Part shown: positions 25,864-33,600 of the stretch, piece by piece
Layout of the letters: the number at the start of each line of letters is the position of its first letter
Position numbering within the stretch: position 1 is the first letter of the stretch
Assembly: GCF_027988105.1 (NCBI RefSeq)
Contig: NZ_JAQJZJ010000008.1
Coordinates: 186,001 to 250,000, forward strand
DNA: 64,000 bases
Source: Pseudomonas aestuarii
GTDB taxonomy: Bacteria > Pseudomonadota > Gammaproteobacteria > Pseudomonadales > Pseudomonadaceae
Direction of reading: 5' to 3'
Notes under the pieces: generated by a model
Databases searched by the model: none
Seen by the model: the letters and a program-made list of their open reading frames with translations, nothing else
Told to the model about the DNA's origin: nothing
Position numbers and translations under genes: made by a program

Positions 25864-26736
25864 ATGAGCGACACCCCTTATATTTTCGACGTATCCGGCG
25901 ACGCCAGCTTCGAGCAGCTGGTCGTGCAGAACTCCTTCCATAAACCGGTGCTGGTGGATTTCTGGGCCGAGTGGTGCGCCCCGTGCAAGGCGCTGATGCC
26001 CTTGCTGGCGCAGATCACCGAGAGTTACCAGGGCGAGTTGCTGCTGGCCAAGGTCGACTGCGATGCCGAACAGGACATAGTCGCGCGCTTCGGCATCCGC
26101 AACCTGCCGACCGTGGTGCTGTTCAAGGACGGCCAACCGGTCGACGGTTTCTCCGGCGCGCAACCTGAGTCGGCAATCCGCGAACTGCTCAAGCCGCATG
26201 TCGCCGAGCCGCCGGCGCCGCAGGCCGACTTGCTGCAAAGCGCACAAACGCTGTTCGCCGAAGGCCGCATCGGCGAGGCGGAAGCCCTGCTCAAGCAACT
26301 GCTCGGCGAAGACAGCGAAAATCCTGCCGCACTGATTCTCTACGGCCGCTGCCTGGCCGAACGCGGCGAGCTGGGCGAAGCCGAAACGGTACTCGATGCG
26401 GTCAAGGGTGATGAACACCAGCAGGCCCTGGCCGGTGCCCGCGCCCAGCTGACCTTCCTCCGTCAGGTGGTCGACCTGCCCGACGTCGCCAGCCTGAAAA
26501 CCCGCCTGGCGCAGAACGCCGAGGATGACGAGGCGGCCCACCAGTTGGCGATTCAGCAATTGGCCCGCCAGCAATACGAACCGGCCCTGGACGGCCTGCT
26601 CAAGCTGTTCGTGCGCAACCGCAACTATGCCGACGGCCTGCCGCACAAGACCCTGCTGCAGGTGTTCGACCTGCTCGGCAACCAGCACCCGCTGGTCACC
26701 GCCTACCGGCGCAAGCTGTACCAGGCGATTTATTGA
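25864..26736 (+). CDS. ybbN: Thioredoxin-domain/TPR co-chaperone, YbbN/CnoX-like
   Basis: A 290-residue cytoplasmic protein. Residues 1 to about 108 are a thioredoxin domain with the active site WCAPC (Cys38, Cys41) and the cis-proline NLPTVV. About 120-290 is a helical TPR region ending in LGNQHPLVTAYRRKLYQAIY, as in CnoX. E. coli CnoX lacks the CxxC pair and acts as a holdase handing clients to GroEL; this one keeps both cysteines, so it may also have redox activity. It is preceded by its own 70-bp gap. Confidence 0.9.
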   Translation: MSDTPYIFDVSGDASFEQLVVQNSFHKPVLVDFWAEWCAPCKALMPLLAQITESYQGELLLAKVDCDAEQDIVARFGIRNLPTVVLFKDGQPVDGFSGAQPESAIRELLKPHVAEPPAPQADLLQSAQTLFAEGRIGEAEALLKQLLGEDSENPAALILYGRCLAERGELGEAETVLDAVKGDEHQQALAGARAQLTFLRQVVDLPDVASLKTRLAQNAEDDEAAHQLAIQQLARQQYEPALDGLLKLFVRNRNYADGLPHKTLLQVFDLLGNQHPLVTAYRRKLYQAIY

Positions 26737-26812
26737 GTGCGCTGCGGGCCGGCTGAGCCATCTCCAACGTAGGGGGGTGGCGGGTGGCTGCAGCCAGGCC
26801 CGGTGTCCGCGA

Positions 26813-27151
26813 TTACTCCAGTGAACGTAGATAGTGGTAAATGGCGGTCACTTCGGCAGCGCTGGGGGGCGCGCCCTCATCGGCGCTGAAGCTGCGATCC
26901 TGCCAATGCGGCATCGTCGACTCTAGTGGTTTGCCTTCGTCATCCAAGCCCTCGAACACCGCCCGCTGAAACAGCTCTTCTGGCCAGGTGCTGGAGTCGC
27001 CAACCAGCCTCATGCCAACACCGCCCTGCCCCTTGTCACCGTGACAGCTCGCACAGTTATCCCGGTACAGTGCTTCACCATCTGGCATGGCCGCCTGCGT
27101 GGCCGCCGAGAGAAACATCACCGCAAACGAAGAAAAAAGTAACGCTTTCAT
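26813..27151 (-). CDS. Small periplasmic class I cytochrome c
   Basis: A 112-residue protein with a signal peptide (MKALLFSSFAVMFLSAATQA) and a single haem site CASCH (Cys33, Cys36, His37). The likely distal ligand is Met80 in LESTMPHW. It ends in a cytochrome c helix (EVTAIYHYLRSLE). The start at 27151 is chosen for the signal peptide; the upstream open frame does not look like protein. It is transcribed away from the zinc-type operon. The redox partner is unknown. Confidence 0.88.
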   Translation of the reverse strand: MKALLFSSFAVMFLSAATQAAMPDGEALYRDNCASCHGDKGQGGVGMRLVGDSSTWPEELFQRAVFEGLDDEGKPLESTMPHWQDRSFSADEGAPPSAAEVTAIYHYLRSLE

Positions 27152-27360
27152 GGAGGCATCCTCTTGGGTTGTGCGTGCTGAAGAAGCCGAACGTTCCTGG
27201 CCTGGGCCTCTATAGGCCAAGCCAATATCAGCATAGTTGACCCCGGGCCTGGCGCGATTGCGGGTCAGCCCAGGGCGTATTGGCCAGGCGCGATGACAGC
27301 AGAATCCTGCAGCGCCGAGCGAGGCCCATGACGTTGCACTGGGCAATCGATCACTTTATT

Positions 27361-27373
27361 GTTATAACGTAAC
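27361..27373. promoter_or_regulatory. Zur-like operator upstream of the zinc-type operon
   Basis: The core GTTATAACGTAAC closely resembles the gammaproteobacterial Zur box (GTTATAACATAAC type, from memory). It is 28 bp before the start of the DUF2796 gene, so bound Zur-Zn would block transcription. In P. aeruginosa the homologous PA4063-PA4066 operon is reported as induced by zinc limitation. Confidence 0.8.
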
Positions 27374-27401
27374 GATACCGATCACTGCCGGAGACATTTA
27401 C

Positions 27402-27956
27402 ATGCGCCGCACCCTGCTTGCCCTGCCGTTCGCCCTCTTGCCACTGGCACTGGCCCAAGCCGATGAACATCAGCATGGCAGCCTTGCAAAACACCAGCAC
27501 GGCATCGCCTCCCTCAACGTCGCGCTGGACGGCAATACCCTGGAAATTCAGCTGGAAAGCCCGGCGATGAACATCGTCGGCTTCGAACATGCCGCCAGCA
27601 GCGAGGCCGACCAGGCCCTGGTCGCCGCGGCCAAGGCCAAGCTGGAACAACCGCTGCAACTGTTCAACCTGCCCGCCGCCGCCGACTGCAGCCTGACCCA
27701 GAGCGCGCTGCACAGCCCGCTGTTCGCCAGCGCGGCCCATACCGAGGACGCACAGGACGCGGATGGCCATGGGCACAGCGATGTCGATGCCGACTACAGC
27801 TTCCACTGCAACCAGCCGGACGCGTTGCAGGTACTGGACCTGAGCGCCCTGTTCATCCAGTTCCCCGCCACCCACAGGATCGCCGTGCAGCTGATCGGCC
27901 GCAGCGGCCAGCAAGGCGCCGAACTCAGCCCAAAAATGGCGCGTCTGAGCTTCTGA
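27402..27956 (+). CDS. His-rich DUF2796 (ZrgA-like) periplasmic zinc-associated protein
   Basis: A 184-residue secreted protein with signal MRRTLLALPFALLPLALAQA followed at once by the histidine-rich DEHQHGSLAKHQHG. A second metal-rich loop, HTEDAQDADGHGHSDVDAD, lies near residues 111-129. The rest is a beta-rich domain ending in SPKMARLSF. Proteins of this family (ZrgA in Vibrio, PA4063 in P. aeruginosa) are linked to zinc uptake or buffering in the periplasm. It is the first gene of a four-gene operon with a Zur-like site directly upstream. Confidence 0.82.
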   Translation: MRRTLLALPFALLPLALAQADEHQHGSLAKHQHGIASLNVALDGNTLEIQLESPAMNIVGFEHAASSEADQALVAAAKAKLEQPLQLFNLPAAADCSLTQSALHSPLFASAAHTEDAQDADGHGHSDVDADYSFHCNQPDALQVLDLSALFIQFPATHRIAVQLIGRSGQQGAELSPKMARLSF

Positions 27957-28026
27957 CCTCACGCGGGCATCGCTCGCATCCCGCCGCCAGGCACGACTGT
28001 CGGCTTCCCCCGATCCGCGGTAGACC

Positions 28027-28737
28027 ATGTCCCAAGCATTGATCGAACTCGCCAACCTCGGTTTCGCCTGGCCCGGCCAGGCGCAGCTGCTGGATATCCC
28101 CAGCTTCACCCTGCAGCGCGGCGAAAGCCTGTTTCTCAAGGGCCCCAGCGGCAGCGGCAAGACCACCCTGCTCGGCCTGCTCGGCGGCGTGCAAACGCCT
28201 AATCGTGGCAGCATTCGCCTGCTCGACCAGGAGCTGAGTGCCCTCTCGGCCAGCGCCCGCGATCGCTTCCGCGTCGACCACACCGGCTACATCTTCCAGC
28301 AGTTCAACCTGCTGCCGTTTCTCTCGGTGCGCGACAACGTCGAGTTGCCCTGCCACTTCTCCAAGAGCCGGGCGCAGCGCGCCATCCAGCGCCACGGCAG
28401 CATCGACCAGGCCGCCGCCAGCCTGCTCGCCCACCTCGGCCTGAACGAGCCCACATTGCTCGAGCGCCGCGCCGATGAACTGTCCATCGGCCAGCAGCAA
28501 CGGGTCGCCGCCGCCCGCGCCCTGATCGGCCAGCCGGAACTGGTGATCGCCGACGAGCCAACCTCGGCGCTGGACTTTGACGCCCGCGAGGCCTTCCTCC
28601 AGCTGCTGTTCGCCGAATGCCGCGAGGCCGGCGCCAGCCTGCTGTTCGTCAGCCACGACCAGAGCCTGGCGCCGCTGTTCGATCGCAGCCTGTCGCTGGC
28701 CGAACTCAACCGCGCCGCGCGCCCGCAGGAGATCTGA
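28027..28737 (+). CDS. ABC transporter ATPase, LolD/MacB type
   Basis: A 236-residue ATPase with Walker A GPSGSGKTT (39-47), Q-loop region IFQQFNLLPFLSVRDN, signature LSIGQQQR, Walker B LVIADEPTSALD and the switch histidine in LLFVSHDQ. The QFNLLPFLSV pattern is typical of LolD/MacB-type exporters, not importers. It lies 70 bp after the DUF2796 gene and directly before the permease, so the three are one operon. The substrate is unknown; the Zur-like site suggests a zinc-related task, perhaps placing or extracting an envelope component. Confidence 0.9.
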   Translation: MSQALIELANLGFAWPGQAQLLDIPSFTLQRGESLFLKGPSGSGKTTLLGLLGGVQTPNRGSIRLLDQELSALSASARDRFRVDHTGYIFQQFNLLPFLSVRDNVELPCHFSKSRAQRAIQRHGSIDQAAASLLAHLGLNEPTLLERRADELSIGQQQRVAAARALIGQPELVIADEPTSALDFDAREAFLQLLFAECREAGASLLFVSHDQSLAPLFDRSLSLAELNRAARPQEI

Positions 28738-28738
28738 C

Positions 28739-30004
28739 ATGCACCTGCTACGCATCGCCCTGGCCAGCCTCGCCAACCGCCGCTTCACCGCCCTGCTCAC
28801 GGTATTCGCCATCGCCCTGTCCGTTTGCCTGTTACTGGCCGTCGAGCGCGTGCGCACCGAAGCCCGCGCCAGCTTCGCCAATACCATCAGCGGCACCGAC
28901 CTGATCGTCGGCGCACGCTCCGGCTCGGTCAATCTGCTGCTGTATTCGGTGTTCCGCATCGGCAATGCCACCAATAACATTCGCTGGGACAGCTTCGAGC
29001 ACGTCGCCGAGCACCGGCAGGTCAAGTGGGCGATCCCCATCTCCCTCGGCGACTCGCACCGCGGCTACCGGGTGATGGGCACCAGCCCGGCGTATTTCGA
29101 GCACTACCGCTATGCCCGCAGCCAACCGCTGAATATCGAGCAGGGCCGCGCCTTCGCCGATGATCCCTTCGAGGTGGTTCTCGGCGCCGAGGTGGCGCAG
29201 GCGCTGCACTACCAACTCGGCGAGAAGCTGGTGCTGGCCCACGGCGTGGCGACCATCAGCCTGGTCAAGCACGACGACAAGCCCTTCACCGTGGTCGGCA
29301 TCCTTGAGCGCACCGGCACCCCGGTGGATCGCACCCTGCATATTTCCCTGGCGGGGATGGAAGCGCTGCATGTCGACTGGCAAAACGGCATGCCGGCCCG
29401 TGGCGCCGGCGTGGTCAGCGCCGAGCAAGCGCGCACCATGCACCTGCAACCGAAAGCCATTACCGCCGTGCTGCTGGGTCTGAACAGCAAGATCGCCACC
29501 TTCAGCCTGCAACGCGAGATCAACGACTTCCGTGGCGAGCCGCTGCTGGCGATCCTCCCCGGGGTCGCCCTGCAGGAACTGTGGAGCCTGATGAGTACGG
29601 CGGAGCAGGCACTGTTCGTGGTCTCGCTGTTTGTGGTGCTGACCGGGCTGATCGGCATGCTCACCGCGATCCTCACCAGCCTCAACGAACGCCGCCGTGA
29701 GATGGCGATCCTGCGCTCGGTCGGCGCGCGGCCCTGGCATATCGCCTGCCTGCTGATATTGGAAGCCTTCGCCCTGGCGTTGGCCGGCGTGCTGCTGGGC
29801 CTGGTGCTGCTGTATCTGGGCATCGCCGGGGCGCAGGGCCATGTGCAGGCCAACTACGGCCTGTATCTGCCACTTGCCATGCCAACCCGCTATGAGTGGA
29901 CACTGCTCGGCGCTATTCTGGCGGCCGCCCTGCTGATGGGCTGCGTGCCCGCCTGGCGGGCCTATCGGCAGTCACTGGCGGACGGCCTGTCGATTCGTTT
30001 ATAA
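28739..30004 (+). CDS. ABC transporter permease, MacB/FtsX type
   Basis: A 421-residue permease starting 1 bp after the ATPase stop. The layout is one membrane helix (RFTALLTVFAIALSVCLLLAV), a large periplasmic MacB-core-like domain (about residues 40-280), then three C-terminal helices: LFVVSLFVVLTGLIGMLTAIL, ACLLILEAFALALAGVLLGLVLLYLGI and LLGAILAAALLMGCVPAW. The cytoplasmic coupling loop is LNERRREMAILRSVGARP. This matches the FtsX-superfamily of mechanotransmitting exporters. It corresponds to PA4065 by position. Confidence 0.9.
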   Translation: MHLLRIALASLANRRFTALLTVFAIALSVCLLLAVERVRTEARASFANTISGTDLIVGARSGSVNLLLYSVFRIGNATNNIRWDSFEHVAEHRQVKWAIPISLGDSHRGYRVMGTSPAYFEHYRYARSQPLNIEQGRAFADDPFEVVLGAEVAQALHYQLGEKLVLAHGVATISLVKHDDKPFTVVGILERTGTPVDRTLHISLAGMEALHVDWQNGMPARGAGVVSAEQARTMHLQPKAITAVLLGLNSKIATFSLQREINDFRGEPLLAILPGVALQELWSLMSTAEQALFVVSLFVVLTGLIGMLTAILTSLNERRREMAILRSVGARPWHIACLLILEAFALALAGVLLGLVLLYLGIAGAQGHVQANYGLYLPLAMPTRYEWTLLGAILAAALLMGCVPAWRAYRQSLADGLSIRL

Positions 30005-30042
30005 CGCCGCTTATGACGCTTTTTTCAATACGAGGTAGCACC

Positions 30043-30564
30043 ATGCTCCGCCCCCTGCTCGCTGCTGCGCTTATCGCCCTGGCCGCGCCTTTATCGGCCG
30101 CCGAGGTGCGCGAGCTGGCCTGGTCGGAGATGGTGCCGGCCGATGCACCGGCGCAAGTCGTCGAACCCGCGCCCCTGCACGATCTGTCGCAACTGGCCAA
30201 TGCCCTGTCCGAGTCCGGCCCGGCGGTCGGGCAGCAATCGCCGGCCGCGCCCGTGGTCAAGCAACTGGACGGCCTGGCGGTGAAATTGCCGGGCTATATA
30301 GTGCCGCTGGATGTGACCGAAGAAGGCCGCGTCATCGAGTTCCTGCTGGTGCCCTACTTCGGCGCCTGCATTCATGTACCGCCACCGCCGTCGAACCAGA
30401 TCGTGCATGTCACCACCGAACTGGGCGTGCTGCTGGATGCGCTCTATCAGCCGTTCTGGATCGAAGGCCCGCTAAAGGTCGAGCAGAGCAGCAGCGAACT
30501 GGCCGAGGCCGGCTACCAGATGCAGGCGGAGAAGATCTACGCCTACGAGCTGCCGGACAGCTGA
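30043..30564 (+). CDS. DUF3299 periplasmic protein
   Basis: A 173-residue protein. The start at 30043 has GAGGT six bases upstream and gives signal MLRPLLAAALIALAAPLSAA. The DUF3299 core follows: ELAWSEMVPAD, LDGLAVKLPGYIVPLD, EFLLVPYFGACIHVPPPPSNQIV and MQAEKIYAYELPDS. The conserved Cys-x-His in GACIHVP could bind metal. It closes the four-gene zinc-type operon. The biochemical role of the family is not known to me. Confidence 0.82.
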   Translation: MLRPLLAAALIALAAPLSAAEVRELAWSEMVPADAPAQVVEPAPLHDLSQLANALSESGPAVGQQSPAAPVVKQLDGLAVKLPGYIVPLDVTEEGRVIEFLLVPYFGACIHVPPPPSNQIVHVTTELGVLLDALYQPFWIEGPLKVEQSSSELAEAGYQMQAEKIYAYELPDS

Positions 30565-30623
30565 AGCCGGATCCTGGGGTGGGCTGCCCCCAGGCATACC
30601 GGCATTATCGACACGCTCGACCA

Positions 30624-30647
30624 AAAGCCAGGCCCCAAGGCCTGGCT
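30624..30647. terminator. Bidirectional terminator between the two converging operons
   Basis: The stem AAGCCAGGC/GCCTGGCTT has a 6-nt CCCAAG-type loop and A/T flanks. It sits 60 bp after the DUF3299 stop (plus) and 21 bp past the TPR stop (minus). Confidence 0.8.
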
Positions 30648-30668
30648 TCTGGCATTGCGCAGCGGACC

Positions 30669-31766
30669 TCAGCCGGCGCTGGCCAGGTGTTTTTCCCGCT
30701 CGACACGCAGCTCGCTTTCCGCCCAGCGGCGCCAGGCGCGCACCTGGCGGCGCTCGGCCCCGGCGCGTTCGGCCTTGGCCAAGGCATCCAGGCCGGCCTG
30801 CCAACGCGCCTGTTCCAGCTCCAACTGGGCCAGGTTCAGCCAATGCTTGGCACTGCCCGAACGCTGCGCCAGTTCGCGGTAGATGCGCGCCGCCGCGGCG
30901 CGTTCGCGGGCCTGCCACCAGAGCAGGGCCAGGCGCTCTTCGCGGGCAGCGGTACGCGCCAGCAGCCCCTGTTCGAGCAAGCCGGTGAGCAGCTTGGCGC
31001 CCTGCCAGGGCTGATCGGCCGCGCCGGCCAGCAGCACCAGGTTGTCCAGCTGGCCTTCATTGAAACGCAGACCCTTGCTGTGCGCGGCGCGCAGGGTCGC
31101 CAGCGCCTGGTCCTGCCGGCCGCTCAGCTGCTGCAGGGCGGCCAGCTGGCGCCAGCCCTGGGCACGATTCGGCTGGCGGGCGAGCAGCCGACGCTGCCAG
31201 CGTTCGGCGGCGGCATAACGCTTGAGATCGGCATTCACCGCGACGAGGAACTGCAACCAGCTATCCACCGCCCGCGGATTAGCCTGCACATAGCGCTCGG
31301 CCAGCGGCAACGCCTTGGCCGGCTGGCCCAGGCCTTGGTAGGCCTGCACCAGCAGCTGCAGGACCTCTTCACTGGCCGCCGCCTGCTGCGACGCCAGCAG
31401 GCTGACGACCTGGGCGTAGCGGTGCTCGAGCAGATTGAGTCGGGCCAGGTTGATCTGTTCGCTGGCCTGGGTTTCGGCGTCCAGCTTGCCGCTAGCCAGC
31501 GCCTTGCCGAGCAGCTCGATGGCTTTGCCATTCTGCCCCTCGGCCCAGGCCAGGTAACCGCGGCTGCGCCAGAGCAAGGCCTGTTCCAGGCTGTCCGGCG
31601 TGGCCTTGGCCGCATCCAGCGCGCGCCTGGCCGCGGCGTAGTCGCCCTGCTGTTGAGCCCGCTGGGCGGCATTCAGGGCGCGGAATACGCTCGGCTCGAC
31701 GCTTTGCCCAGCCGCCTGTGCGGCAGCCACCGTGCACAGCAGCCATAACAATAACCAACGCGGCAT
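30669..31766 (-). CDS. TPR-repeat protein, last gene of the TonB2-type operon
   Basis: A 365-residue secreted protein. The start at 31766 (MPRWLLLWLLCTVAAAQAAG) gives a signal peptide and follows the tonB stop after 1 bp. The rest is helical repeats with TPR signatures, for instance ALNAAQRAQQQGDYAAARRAL, ALLWRSRGYLAWAEGQNGKA and WLNLAQLELEQARWQAGLDAL. In Vibrio TonB2 clusters a TPR protein also ends the operon. It would act in the periplasm as a scaffold, perhaps between TonB and the wall. No partner is known. Confidence 0.85.
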   Translation of the reverse strand: MPRWLLLWLLCTVAAAQAAGQSVEPSVFRALNAAQRAQQQGDYAAARRALDAAKATPDSLEQALLWRSRGYLAWAEGQNGKAIELLGKALASGKLDAETQASEQINLARLNLLEHRYAQVVSLLASQQAAASEEVLQLLVQAYQGLGQPAKALPLAERYVQANPRAVDSWLQFLVAVNADLKRYAAAERWQRRLLARQPNRAQGWRQLAALQQLSGRQDQALATLRAAHSKGLRFNEGQLDNLVLLAGAADQPWQGAKLLTGLLEQGLLARTAAREERLALLWWQARERAAAARIYRELAQRSGSAKHWLNLAQLELEQARWQAGLDALAKAERAGAERRQVRAWRRWAESELRVEREKHLASAG

Positions 31767-31767
31767 C

Positions 31768-32451
31768 TTAGCGACCTCCCTCAAGGCGGAAGTACAGGGT
31801 TTTCACCGCTTCGCGGGCCACCGCCAGGCCGCCCTCGGTACGCGGGGCGAAACGCCAGCGCACGGCGGCACGCCGCGCTTCGCGCTCGAATACATTGTTC
31901 GGCTTGGCCTCGAGCACCCGCAGATTCTCCACCGCACCGGCGCGGTTGATGGTGAACGCCAGCTTGACGTGCCCTTCGATGCCGCGCTGCAGGGCGTAGC
32001 GCGGGTATTCCGGGCTGACATCGTTGAGCGGCATCACCTCGCTTTCCGGGCCGCCGGGCTGGCCAGCGGCTTCGCTTGGCGCCGGCGCGCTGGACACCGC
32101 AGCGCCGGCACTCAGACCACTGAGGCTGGGGGTCGGCGCGCTGTTGACGGCAATCCTGCTACTCAGGCTTGGCACCGGCAGGTCCAGGGCCGGCAGCGTG
32201 GCCATCGGCGTGGCCGCAGCAGCTGTGACAGGTGTCGGCGCTTGCGCAGCTTGTGATTGTGGCGGTTGCGGCGCCTGTTGCCGGCTGCGCGTCGCGGTGT
32301 CGCTCGACTCGCTGTCCAGGCGCACGAAGTTGGCCACCGTCAGCGGCTCGGCGGACGGCTGGCTGCGCGGTGGCGCGACCATATAAAGCATCAGGGCGAA
32401 CAGCGCCACGGCCATCAGGCAGGCGCCGAGCAAGGCCAACGGCACGCGCAT
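31768..32451 (-). CDS. TonB-family energy transducer (TonB2 type)
   Basis: A 227-residue protein. The preferred start is ATG 32451, which overlaps the exbD stop (TGATG). One N-terminal membrane helix (PLALLGACLMAVALFALMLY) is followed by a Pro/Ser/Ala-rich periplasmic linker (about 30-130). The C-terminal TonB domain is YPRYALQRGIEGHVKLAFTI...RAAVRWRFAPR with the YP and aromatic pairs that contact receptors. The short linker and the context of ExbB, ExbD, TtpC and TPR point to TonB2 and not TonB1. It carries the proton-motive force from ExbBD to outer-membrane receptors. Confidence 0.88.
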   Translation of the reverse strand: MRVPLALLGACLMAVALFALMLYMVAPPRSQPSAEPLTVANFVRLDSESSDTATRSRQQAPQPPQSQAAQAPTPVTAAAATPMATLPALDLPVPSLSSRIAVNSAPTPSLSGLSAGAAVSSAPAPSEAAGQPGGPESEVMPLNDVSPEYPRYALQRGIEGHVKLAFTINRAGAVENLRVLEAKPNNVFEREARRAAVRWRFAPRTEGGLAVAREAVKTLYFRLEGGR

Positions 32452-32861
32452 CAATGCGCTCCCAAGGTGGCCGCCAGGGCGACGTCCTGCACCCCGGCCA
32501 GGCGCGCCTGATCCATCACCTGCACCACCAGGCCGGTGCGTGCATCCTGGTCGGCCTGCACCACCACGGCGCCATCCGGCTGATCGACACGCAGGCGCTC
32601 GACATGGGCGCGCACGCTACGCACGTCGACGATTTTCTTGTCCATCCATACCTGGCCATCGGCGGTGACGGCGATGAGGATATTGCCCTTGTCCTGCGGG
32701 CTGGCGGTTTGCGCCTGGGGCCGCTGCACGTCGACACCGGATTCCTTGATAAAGGAGCTGGTGACGATAAAGAAGATCAGCATGATAAAGACCACGTCGA
32801 GCATCGGCGTCAGGTCGATACCGGTGTCTTCGTCCTGCTGGTGGTGACGGCGCATTCGCAT
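32451..32861 (-). CDS. exbD: ExbD-type biopolymer transport protein
   Basis: A 136-residue protein with a short cytoplasmic N-terminus, the membrane helix LDVVFIMLIFFIVTSSFI and the functional aspartate (Asp22) in LTPMLDVVF. A periplasmic domain (ILIAVTADGQVWMDKKIVDV) follows. The single proton-carrying Asp is intact. A 190-bp gap separates it from exbB, filled almost entirely by a palindromic element; this is unusual because the other genes of this operon touch or overlap. Confidence 0.92.
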   Translation of the reverse strand: MRMRRHHQQDEDTGIDLTPMLDVVFIMLIFFIVTSSFIKESGVDVQRPQAQTASPQDKGNILIAVTADGQVWMDKKIVDVRSVRAHVERLRVDQPDGAVVVQADQDARTGLVVQVMDQARLAGVQDVALAATLGAH

Positions 32862-32873
32862 GTTGGTATCTCG

Positions 32874-33051
32874 GAGCTTGTGAAAATATTGAGCGTCGTC
32901 GCGAGGTCGCCTCCAGGCGTTCGCGGCAAGGCGCGCTAGTTGAAAAACGGGGGAAATTAGTGAGCTAAATGACCCCGCTTTTCAATTAACGCAACGCCGC
33001 TGCGGGCGTTTGGAGGCGGCCGCAGCAGGCGGGCAGTGTTTTCACAAGCTC
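32874..33051. repeat. 178-bp palindromic MITE-like element between exbB and exbD
   Basis: The outer ends are perfect 13-bp inverted repeats, GAGCTTGTGAAAA (32874-32886) and TTTTCACAAGCTC (33039-33051). Inside are further paired arms: AGTTGAAAAACGGGG (32939-32953) with CCCCGCTTTTCAATT (32973-32987), and CCTCCAGGCG with CGTTTGGAGG-like sequence. The right end touches the exbB stop codon. It codes for nothing and would form a long stem-loop in the operon mRNA. Confidence 0.85.
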
Positions 33052-33600
33052 TCACTCGTGACGCAGCTGGTCGGCCAGCCGCTCGAGGGCCCGGCGCGCA
33101 TCGCGTTCGAGGCGTGCCAGGCTGAACAATCCGGTAATCGCCAGGACCATGCCGGCCAGGGTCGGCAGGGTCGCCTGCCAGACCCCGGCGGCCATGCCGC
33201 GCGGGTTGCCGGCACCGTTGATGGCGAGCACATCGAACACCGCGACCATGCCGCTGACGGTGCCGAGCAAGCCGAGCAGCGGGTACATGGCCACCAGGGT
33301 CTTGCTCAGGCGCAGCGGGCCGAGCAGCTGTTGCCGCGCCTGCGCCAGCCAGGCGGCGCGCACGGCGCGGCGCCAGGTGCCGCGGTCATCCTGCAGCAGG
33401 TGCTGCCAGGCCTTGCGCCGCTCGCGCCCCCACTGCGGGAAGACCCGGCGCACATACCAGAAGCGCTCGATCACCAGGGTCCAGAACAGCACGCAGAGCC
33501 CGGCCAGCGCCCACATCACCACGCCGCCGGCGCTCATGAAGTCGAGCAGCGCGTAGCCGCTGTCGATCAGCGACAGCCACAAGCCAAGCCAATCAGTCAC
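33052..33600 (-). CDS. exbB: ExbB/TolQ-type proton channel protein (ExbB2)
   Basis: A 182-residue inner-membrane protein with three predicted helices: GGVVMWALAGLCVLFWTLVIERFWYV, a helix beginning MYPLLGLLGTVSGMVAVFDVL, and GVWQATLPTLAGMVLAITGLF. The MotA/TolQ/ExbB signature GLLGTVSGM is intact. The short length fits ExbB2 of TonB2 systems. Its start overlaps the TtpC-like gene by 8 bp. With ExbD it makes the proton channel that powers TonB. Confidence 0.92.
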   Translation of the reverse strand: MTDWLGLWLSLIDSGYALLDFMSAGGVVMWALAGLCVLFWTLVIERFWYVRRVFPQWGRERRKAWQHLLQDDRGTWRRAVRAAWLAQARQQLLGPLRLSKTLVAMYPLLGLLGTVSGMVAVFDVLAINGAGNPRGMAAGVWQATLPTLAGMVLAITGLFSLARLERDARRALERLADQLRHE

